Part shown: positions 1 to 6,337 of the stretch, piece after piece
How positions within the stretch are numbered: the first letter of the stretch is position 1
Layout of the letters: every line of letters starts with the position of its first letter
Translations under genes and position numbers: made by a program
Assembly (NCBI GenBank): GCA_964535315.1
Contig: CAZHTS010000062.1
Location: 1 to 27,078, forward strand
Reading direction: 5' to 3'
From: CAZHTS01 sp964535315
Lineage (GTDB): Bacteria > Chloroflexota > Anaerolineae > Anaerolineales > Anaerolineaceae
Length of the DNA stretch: 27,078 bases
The notes under the pieces: generated by a model
Told to the model about the DNA's origin: nothing
Seen by the model: only the letters and a program-made list of their open reading frames with translations
Database searches by the model: none

Positions 1-1
1 A

Positions 2-1057
2 GAATTTGAAATACCGAAGAAATGTCCTCAAAAAGGTTGTGGCGGGGTACGCTTCACGCCACGGCAGGAAGTGAGCAAAAAAATCGTAGATGCAGAGCAT
101 CCGAAAGTGACAGCTTGGCGGTATGAGTGCACAAGTTGTGGGCATGTTTTCCGTTTAGGGCTGAGTTATGGAGCAGTGGAAATTGTGTTGAAGAGTCTCG
201 GAATGGGCATAGGCAAAAGCAGTGTTTATCGGGCAGTGCAGGAAGCCGCCCGACGGGTACCAGGAATGAAGCAGGAGAAACGGCTGGATGGTTACAAGAC
301 AAAAGCAGTTGGGGCAGATGTGACCAGTGTGCGTTGTAATGGAAAGTGGCTAACGGCAGGTATCGCCGTTGATGCGACGAATGGAATGGTATTGAGCATT
401 GATGAATTACCCGGCGAGGATGCGGAACAATTGAAAGCATGGCTGGAGCCCATCCTGAATGCAGTAGATGCGGATGTGGTCGTTCGTGACGATGTGGATG
501 CATTCAAAAAAGTAAGTGATGAGACGGGACGCTCACAGCAAGTCTGTAAGAGCCATGTGGGGCGAAACACCGATGAACTGGTGGATGAACTTTCGGCGCT
601 GATTAATGCAGGGCAGGATCATTCGCTGGCAGCCATTCAAGTTACGTCTGAACAGGCACTCGATGATCTGGCGGTGCTCAAAGAGTTGATCCATTCCCGC
701 CATCCGGAAGACCAATCACAACTCGAAGAAATCTATCTCGGTTATGCCCATGCGCGTAAACCAGGGAAGGGCAAGAAGTACGATGTTGCCTATCGCATGC
801 GTAATTTATTTATGGATCGTTGGAATCTCTGGCCGCGATTGACTTTCCATCGAAATTGGAAAGATGAATATGGAAATGAGATTTTAGACGGTACGAACAA
901 TCATTGCGAACGCGCCATTGGCGGGTGGATCAAAGAGCGTTATCGTTCGATGCGGGGCTATAAACAGGCGCAGGCTGCTCTGGCTGTCAGTCGCCTGATT
1001 GCCTTTTCTGGCAACCGTTTATCCCGCGGCCTGCGGTTGGCCGATTTGATGGCCTAA
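2..1057 (+). CDS. DDE transposase with N-terminal zinc ribbon, 5'-truncated by window edge
   Basis: The frame is open from base 2, so the true start lies left of the window; the GTG at 71 is only an internal codon. Upstream of it the frame encodes CPQKGC followed by a CTSC pair, a Cys4 zinc ribbon typical of insertion-sequence transposases. A helix-turn-helix-like stretch (GIGKSSVYRAVQEAAR) follows. Numbering from the codon at 71, likely catalytic acids are D83 (GADVTSV), D140 or D141 (VVRDDVD) and E280 (TNNHCERAIGG), giving a DDE arrangement. The C-terminal block NNHCERAIGGWIKERYRSMR resembles the end of IS66/ISL3-like transposases, but I cannot fix the family. The stretch is visibly more AT-rich than later genes, which fits mobile DNA. 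The stop is intact and the frame unbroken, so the visible part looks functional. No terminal inverted repeat can be assigned because only one end is present. Confidence 0.8.
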   Translation, partial: EFEIPKKCPQKGCGGVRFTPRQEVSKKIVDAEHPKVTAWRYECTSCGHVFRLGLSYGAVEIVLKSLGMGIGKSSVYRAVQEAARRVPGMKQEKRLDGYKTKAVGADVTSVRCNGKWLTAGIAVDATNGMVLSIDELPGEDAEQLKAWLEPILNAVDADVVVRDDVDAFKKVSDETGRSQQVCKSHVGRNTDELVDELSALINAGQDHSLAAIQVTSEQALDDLAVLKELIHSRHPEDQSQLEEIYLGYAHARKPGKGKKYDVAYRMRNLFMDRWNLWPRLTFHRNWKDEYGNEILDGTNNHCERAIGGWIKERYRSMRGYKQAQAALAVSRLIAFSGNRLSRGLRLADLMA

Positions 1058-1132
1058 GCAACTTTCTATTCAACTACGGCCCATCACCCCGTTAATTTTT
1101 CCCCTGTTTACCAATTCTGGAACGGTCACGGC

Positions 1133-1161
1133 ATGCAAGAATCTTCAAAATCTGTTATCAT
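1133..1161 (+). promoter_or_regulatory. Candidate extended -10 promoter for the molybdenum hydroxylase operon
   Basis: TGTTATCAT at 1153-1161 has the extended -10 form TGnTATnAT, with a hexamer one base from consensus. Seventeen bases upstream is ATGCAA (1133-1138), a poor -35 box with 3 of 6 matches. It would give a leader of about 100 bases before the start at 1272. The rest of the 214-base gap between transposase and hydroxylase shows nothing I can assign. Confidence 0.3.
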
Positions 1162-1271
1162 CGAATTGTCCTCCGAGTGGAATTTCAAGCGCAGTAACCA
1201 ATTCTCGCCCTGCCGGAGGATTTTGTGTCGGTTTGTTCCAATCAACCCAAGATCCAGGTAAGGAGTTGCTC

Positions 1272-3584
1272 ATGTCTTATCGCTATGTAGGGAAAACTTA
1301 TATTCGACCCGATGCGGTCAGTAAGGTAACCGGGAAAGCGGTTTATCTTGATGACATCCGGCTTCCGGGTATGTTGCATGCTGCGATCCTGCGCCCACCG
1401 ACTGCTCACGCACGCATTGTCAAGATCGATACGGAAGCGGCAGAAAACATGCCCGGTGTGGTGAAAGTTGTTACCGGTAAAGGCTGTACGATCCATTATG
1501 GCGATAATATTCGCGATTTAACCCCCATGGCGGTGGACAAAGTGCGCTATATTGGCGAACCGGTTGCGGCGGTGGTCGCCGATACGGCGAAACATGCTTA
1601 CGCCGCGCTCGAAAAGATTCACGTCGAATATGAGGCTTTACCGGTGTATACCGATGCTCGCCAGGCTATGGCGCAAGACGCCATGTTGATCCACGATGAA
1701 AATGGCGCCTACTGGACTTTGCCGACGCTCAAGCCCCGGGCGGGCACCAATATTGCCAACGTCTATCACCTTCATAAGGGACGGGGCGAAGAAGGTTTTG
1801 AAGAAGCCGATGTGATTATCGAAGGTGAATTTAATTATCCCTTTGGTTCTTGTTCGGCGTTGGAAACACACGGTTCAATTGTCTGGTTTAAAGAAGACAA
1901 GACGATCGATGTGTGGTCTTCGTCCATCTGTCCGTTTATTATCCGGGATGACCTGGCGCATGCTTACGACATTCCCATTGCGGATGTGCGTGTGCGCATT
2001 CCGGATATTGGCGGTTGTTTCGGCTACAAATCGGACATCACCGTCGAGCAGACGGTGGCGTATATTGCCAGTTTTGTCCCGGGGCACCCGGTGAAATGGG
2101 TGGCCAGCCGCCAGGAAGATTACACCAGCACACTCATTGCCCACGGCATCCGCATGGTGATGAAAATTGGCGCCAAAAAGGATGGGCGTTTCGTTGCTCT
2201 TAAGTCGACCGTGTTGCATTCTGGCGGTGCATATGCCGATACTGCCGTCAATGTCACCATTGCAGCCACGCACAATTCCACCGGGCCGTATGAATTCCAA
2301 CACTGTGACTTGACCGGCTACACGGTTTACACCAATACGCCGGCTGTGGGTGCGTACCGCGGCTACGGCCATCAGGAATCTCAATTTGCGACAGAGCGTA
2401 TGGTCGAGTTACTTGCCCGAAAGCTGAAAATGGATCCGTTTGAACTGCGCCGGATCAACTATCTTTGTGAAGGCAAGGTAAACGCGGTGGGCGAGGTCAT
2501 GTGGCGGTCGCATGGCGATATCGCTGCCTGCGCCGAAAAAACCAGGGATCTGGTGTTTGGCCACCCGAAACCCGCCGAGGACGACGATTTCTATTACGGA
2601 CGCGGTTTTGCAGCCGTAATGAAGTCGCCCAAGGGAGCGCCCTTCAGCACGAAGGGTTGTTACATGAAAATGAACACCGACGGCAGCGTCTCCGTCAATA
2701 TGGGCGGAGCGGAAGTCGGGCAAGGTTTGCGCACTGTCATTCGCCAGGTGGCCGGTGAAGCCTTAAAAATTCCGCCCGAAAAGGTCAGGGTTTATGGAGA
2801 GCTCGATACCCAATTCTCCCCTTATGAATGGCAGACCATTGGATCCATGTTTACCACGCAGGGGGGGCGCGCCATTATTCGCGCCGCCGACAAGTTGATA
2901 TTGATTTTGAAGCAAACCGCGGCGCAGGTGTTGAAAACAGACGTCGATTTTCTTGAGTATGACGGGGAATTTGTTTATCTGCGCAATGACCCCAGTATCA
3001 AAGTGGCCGTAGGGGACCTGGCGCGCGGCTATATTACCAGCGATGGCATCACGATAGGCGAACTGGCTCAAACCGTCAGCGACGCCCGCTTGCCGCGCTA
3101 TTCCAACCCGGATCAAAACGGGCAGGGCAGCATAGGCGTCAGCTATACATTCGGCGCGCAGGCAGCAGAAATTCGCATCGAAAAGAAAACCGGCAAAGTA
3201 TACGTAGATCACATCGCTTCCACATTTGATGTCGGCCAGATGATCAATCCGCTTCAAATTCGCGGCTCGGTGCTGGGCGGCGTGACCATGGCGATGGGGG
3301 CGTCACTCTATGAAGAATTGAAGTTTGATGAGAACGGGCGAATTACCAATCCGCATCTCTTTAAGTATCATATCCCCACCTTGAAGGAAGCGCCACGCCA
3401 GACGATTGAGTTTATTGAAACGCCAGATCCCATCGGCCCATTTGGCGCCCGTGGTATTGGAGAGCATTCCGTCATAGGGATAGCTCCTGCCATTGTCAAT
3501 GCCATTTATGATGCTATCGGGGTTGACCTGTATGAGATCCCCGCCACGCCAGAAGTGATCAAAAAAGCCCTGGCTGAGAAATAG
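1272..3584 (+). CDS. Xanthine dehydrogenase/aldehyde oxidase-type molybdopterin-binding subunit
   Basis: This is a 770-residue large subunit of the molybdenum hydroxylase family, which hydroxylates purines, aldehydes or N-heterocycles with water as oxygen donor. The N-terminal a/b hammerhead domain (about 1-120) contains GKAVYLDDIRLPGMLHAAIL and VRYIGEPVAAVVAD. The cofactor-binding part follows with GGCFG (247-251), GAYRGYGHQES and GGAEVGQG. GARGIGEHS near the C-terminus supplies the expected catalytic glutamate, about E731. The start at 1272 was chosen over the in-frame ATG at 1233 because GTAAGGAGT sits 7 bases ahead of it and MSYRYVGKTYIRPDAVSKVTG matches the usual family N-terminus. The iron-sulfur subunit begins 11 bases after the stop, so the two are cotranscribed. 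Substrate cannot be read from the sequence. There is no signal peptide, so it is predicted to be cytoplasmic. No FAD subunit gene is adjacent. Confidence 0.93.
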   Translation: MSYRYVGKTYIRPDAVSKVTGKAVYLDDIRLPGMLHAAILRPPTAHARIVKIDTEAAENMPGVVKVVTGKGCTIHYGDNIRDLTPMAVDKVRYIGEPVAAVVADTAKHAYAALEKIHVEYEALPVYTDARQAMAQDAMLIHDENGAYWTLPTLKPRAGTNIANVYHLHKGRGEEGFEEADVIIEGEFNYPFGSCSALETHGSIVWFKEDKTIDVWSSSICPFIIRDDLAHAYDIPIADVRVRIPDIGGCFGYKSDITVEQTVAYIASFVPGHPVKWVASRQEDYTSTLIAHGIRMVMKIGAKKDGRFVALKSTVLHSGGAYADTAVNVTIAATHNSTGPYEFQHCDLTGYTVYTNTPAVGAYRGYGHQESQFATERMVELLARKLKMDPFELRRINYLCEGKVNAVGEVMWRSHGDIAACAEKTRDLVFGHPKPAEDDDFYYGRGFAAVMKSPKGAPFSTKGCYMKMNTDGSVSVNMGGAEVGQGLRTVIRQVAGEALKIPPEKVRVYGELDTQFSPYEWQTIGSMFTTQGGRAIIRAADKLILILKQTAAQVLKTDVDFLEYDGEFVYLRNDPSIKVAVGDLARGYITSDGITIGELAQTVSDARLPRYSNPDQNGQGSIGVSYTFGAQAAEIRIEKKTGKVYVDHIASTFDVGQMINPLQIRGSVLGGVTMAMGASLYEELKFDENGRITNPHLFKYHIPTLKEAPRQTIEFIETPDPIGPFGARGIGEHSVIGIAPAIVNAIYDAIGVDLYEIPATPEVIKKALAEK

Positions 3585-3595
3585 GAGATAGTGAG

Positions 3596-4072
3596 ATGAG
3601 CGAAGTGATCAGCTTTACAATTAACGGTGTCGCCCGCAGCGTTGAGGTGGATGCGGAAATGTCTCTTCTGGATGTAATTCGAGATGTGCTCAACCTGACC
3701 GGAACAAAATGCGGCTGTGATAACTCCACCTGTGGCACCTGTGTGGTGGTGGTCAATGGAAAGGCTTTAAAGAGCTGTAATTTGCCGGTCGCCAGGGTGC
3801 AGGGTGCGACCATTTTAACCGTAGAAGGGATCAGCAAGGGGATGGCGTTGCATCCGGTACAAAAAGCGATCGCCGAATCTGGCGCTGTGCAGTGCGGTTT
3901 TTGTACGCCGGGGATCGTCAATGAATTGTATGCCCTCTTCGAAGAAAAGCCGGGTGCCAGCGAGCAGGAAATCATCAATGTATTGAACAAACATCTATGC
4001 CGCTGTAACGGTTATGAGCCCATCCTGAACGGGGCCCGGGTGGCGCAAAAAATGATTCAGGAGCGGGGTTAA
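3596..4072 (+). CDS. Molybdenum hydroxylase [2Fe-2S] subunit (CoxS/XdhC-type)
   Basis: This 158-residue protein is the small iron-sulfur subunit that passes electrons from the molybdenum centre of the preceding gene product. The N-terminal plant-ferredoxin-like domain has CGCDNSTCGTC (39-49) and C61, so C41, C46, C49 and C61 probably hold the first cluster. C39 is an extra cysteine just ahead of the motif. The C-terminal helical domain binds the second cluster through QCGFC (C100, C103) and CRC (C135, C137). The length is normal for the family. The ribosome-binding sequence AGGAG overlaps the stop codon of the large-subunit gene, so translation is probably coupled. Gene order is large then small; in many relatives an FAD subunit precedes or lies between them, and none is seen here. 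The next gene is convergent. Confidence 0.95.
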   Translation: MSEVISFTINGVARSVEVDAEMSLLDVIRDVLNLTGTKCGCDNSTCGTCVVVVNGKALKSCNLPVARVQGATILTVEGISKGMALHPVQKAIAESGAVQCGFCTPGIVNELYALFEEKPGASEQEIINVLNKHLCRCNGYEPILNGARVAQKMIQERG

Positions 4073-4116
4073 CCCGCTTTCAACGTTTTGAGGTAAGCAA
4101 GCCGGGGCGGCAAGTT

Positions 4117-5166
4117 TTATGCCGGCAAACGGAAAATGAACTCGCTGCCCTGGCCCTTGCCTGCGCTGTGCGCTTCCACCGTGCCGCCGTGCGTTTCGAC
4201 AATGGCTTTGACGATTGCCAGACCCAGCCCGCTGCCGCCGGTCTCGCGGCTGCGGGATTTGTCGGCGCGATAAAAACGGTCGAACACCGCCGGAAGCTGG
4301 TCGGGCTCCAGTCCTTCGCCGTTATCCTGGACAGAGAACGTGATCATCCCAGGGCCCGTTGCGCCTTTCAGGTTCACCTTCCCGCCCGCGGGGGTGTGCC
4401 GCAGGGCATTGGAGAGCAGGTTGAACAACACCTGGCGGATGCGGAACGGGTCAACGTTCACGGGCGGGAGTTGGGCGACTTCGTCGGACAGGATCACGCC
4501 CTTTTCAACCGCCAGTGGTTCCAGGGCCTGGAGCGTTTCGGCGGCGAGGCTTTTCAGGTCGGTTGGCGTCTTTTCCAGCGGCAGCCGGCCGGATTCTGCC
4601 AGGGCGAGTTCGCGTAAATCGTTGACGAGGCGGATCAGGTGGCGGGTTTGTCCGTATAAATTGGCAATCTCCGCCTCGTTGAGCGGCACGACTTTATCGA
4701 GGGCGGCGCGCAGATTGCCCTCCAGAACGGCAAGCGGGGTGCGCAGTTCGTGCGACACGTCTGCCATCAGGTTGTTGCGCAACTGTTCGGCGTGTTGCAG
4801 GTCGGCGGCCATTTTGTTAAAGGCCTCGGCCAGTTCGCCGATCTCCTGGCTGCCCTTAACCGGGACGCGCACGTCCAGTTCCCCCTGGCCGAGACGCCGG
4901 GCGGCCCTGGCAATCCGCGTGATCGGAGCGCTGGTGACCCGGCCGATCGCCACCCCCCCGGCTGTCCCCACTGCGAGCGAGAGGAACATGAATTTGACCA
5001 GTCGTTCCTGGATTTCGGCGGCGTCGGCATGGTCGCCGGGTCCGCCGCCGGACGCTTCGATTTCGGCGGTGTGATCTTCCAGGGTGATCGACAGGAATTG
5101 CAGGAAAAACACAAAAAACAGCACGCCGCTGATCATCAGGCTGAGGCGGAGCCAGAGGCGCTTCAT
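4117..5166 (-). CDS. Two-component sensor histidine kinase (HAMP, HisKA, HATPase)
   Basis: This 349-residue inner-membrane kinase has two membrane helices, at about residues 5-29 and 57-78, around a short extracytoplasmic segment of some 27 residues rich in Gly, Asp and Glu. So small a sensor loop suggests sensing within the membrane or through a partner. A HAMP linker follows (about 79-131). The dimerisation domain carries DVSHELRTPLAVLEG, with H139 as the phosphorylated histidine. The ATPase domain shows the N box NLLSNALRHT, the G1 box DNGEGL, the F box VFDRFYRADKSRS and the G2 box GGSGLGLAIVKAIVETHGG. The start overlaps the response-regulator stop by ATGA, which implies coupled translation and a cognate pair. 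It converges with the hydroxylase operon, so the signal and target genes are not evident. Confidence 0.95.
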   Translation of the reverse strand: MKRLWLRLSLMISGVLFFVFFLQFLSITLEDHTAEIEASGGGPGDHADAAEIQERLVKFMFLSLAVGTAGGVAIGRVTSAPITRIARAARRLGQGELDVRVPVKGSQEIGELAEAFNKMAADLQHAEQLRNNLMADVSHELRTPLAVLEGNLRAALDKVVPLNEAEIANLYGQTRHLIRLVNDLRELALAESGRLPLEKTPTDLKSLAAETLQALEPLAVEKGVILSDEVAQLPPVNVDPFRIRQVLFNLLSNALRHTPAGGKVNLKGATGPGMITFSVQDNGEGLEPDQLPAVFDRFYRADKSRSRETGGSGLGLAIVKAIVETHGGTVEAHSAGKGQGSEFIFRLPA

Positions 5167-5870
5167 TGGGCTTCTCCTGTCAGGCGATAACCCACCCCAT
5201 AGACGGTCTGGATGTAGGTTGGGCTGTCCGGGTCGGGTTCGATTTTGCGGCGCAGATTGCGGATGTGGGTATCGAGGGCGCGCCCCATGCCCTCGTAGGC
5301 GTATCCAAGCGCTTTTTCGAGCAGATCATCGCGGGTCAGGGTGTAGCCGGGGTTGGAGAGAAAGGCTTCGAGCAGGTTAAACTCGGTACGGGTCAGTTCG
5401 ACGGGGGCGGAATTCACGCTCAGGGTGCGTTGGTCCAGGTCCAGCCGCAGGCCGCCGCAAACGAGCACGTGCGGCGCGGCGGCGGGCGATTGGTCGAGGC
5501 GCACGCGGCGCAGCAGCGATTTGACCCGCGCCACCACCTCGCGGGCATTGAATGGCTTGGTGACGTAATCATCCGCGCCCAGTTCGAGGCCGACGATTTT
5601 GTCGCTGTCTTCGACGCGGGCAGTCAGCAGGATGATGGGAGTGGCGGCCAGCGTTTTGTCGGCGCGGACGATGCGGGTCACTTCGTAACCATCGCGCCTG
5701 GGCATCATCAGGTCGAGGATCACCAGGTCGGGACGCTCGCGGCGCAGGGCATGCAGCGCCATCTCACCGTCATAGGCGGGCAGTACCTGGTAGCCGGACT
5801 GCTCCAGGTAGGCGGTTAAAACTTTGACAATCGATTTGTCGTCGTCGACGACGAGGATGCGTTGGGTCAT
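5163..5870 (-). CDS. OmpR/PhoB-family response regulator
   Basis: This 235-residue DNA-binding regulator is the partner of the adjoining kinase. The receiver domain (1-120) begins MTQRILVVDDDKS with acidic pocket D9-D11. D53 (LVILDLMMP) is the phosphorylation site, T83 the switch residue and K105 (TKPF) the conserved lysine. The C-terminal winged helix (about 135-232) has the family pattern LTRTEFNLLEAFLSNPG, ALDTHIRNLRRKIEPDP and VYGVGYRL. Length and all key residues are standard. No strong ribosome-binding site precedes the ATG, but the family N-terminus fits this start exactly. It is the first gene of a two-gene minus-strand operon. The upstream 150 bases up to the small gene at 6022 hold no promoter I would call with confidence. 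Confidence 0.96.
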   Translation of the reverse strand: MTQRILVVDDDKSIVKVLTAYLEQSGYQVLPAYDGEMALHALRRERPDLVILDLMMPRRDGYEVTRIVRADKTLAATPIILLTARVEDSDKIVGLELGADDYVTKPFNAREVVARVKSLLRRVRLDQSPAAAPHVLVCGGLRLDLDQRTLSVNSAPVELTRTEFNLLEAFLSNPGYTLTRDDLLEKALGYAYEGMGRALDTHIRNLRRKIEPDPDSPTYIQTVYGVGYRLTGEAQ

Positions 5871-6021
5871 GTCTCTATGTTAGCATAGCATCCTCAAGAA
5901 AATCTGAAGAATTCCCGCGCCAAGACACAAAGTTTTAATATCCCTTGCGTTAAGCTCGTAGAAGCGCCACTCTTAATCCTGCCCATCCTGCCCATCCGTG
6001 TTTATAATAAACCCATCGTCA

Positions 6022-6237
6022 TCACACCATTTTCCGGACACAAAGCAGCGTCAAGTTCAGGTCGCGCAGGGTGTTGAGCAGCCCGTACAGGGCCGTTTGA
6101 TCGGGTATCCAGCCGGTCAGGCGGGTCTCCTGGCGCTCTGTGCGTTGGATGGTAAAATCGTTCAGCCAGTCCGACCAGCAGGGATCGATCGGCTCCTTGA
6201 CCATGATTTCGTACAGGTCTCCTGAGGTTTGTTCCAT
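6022..6237 (-). CDS. Small 71-residue protein of unknown function
   Basis: An ATG at 6237 preceded by AGGAG with 8 bases of spacing opens a 71-codon gene reading away from the large LuxR regulator. A longer open frame extends upstream to 6501, but it overlaps the regulator's coding sequence antisense, and the strong ribosome-binding site marks the shorter start. The protein is acidic to neutral with no membrane segment or signal peptide. It has LYEIMVKEPIDPCWSDWL near the N-terminus and TGWIPDQTALYGLLNTLRDL before a hydrophobic LTLLCVRK end, a pattern I associate from memory with small hypothetical proteins of Chloroflexi and Actinobacteria. The divergent arrangement with the MalT-like regulator suggests a shared control region of about 100 bases (6238-6337). 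Function is unknown. Confidence 0.7.
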   Translation of the reverse strand: MEQTSGDLYEIMVKEPIDPCWSDWLNDFTIQRTERQETRLTGWIPDQTALYGLLNTLRDLNLTLLCVRKMV

Positions 6238-6337
6238 GAAATCATCTCCTGAAATCAATATAGCAGATTCGGGTACCCCCTTCATCCTGCAAAGGTCATA
6301 GAAGGGTTGATTTTTTACGGTATTGCCAACAGAAGAT

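Noticed and set aside
1118..1132. Possible sigma-54 promoter (GG, ten bases, GC)
   Set aside because: Only the two dinucleotides fit; the flanking bases do not match the consensus and no sigma-54 activator is nearby.
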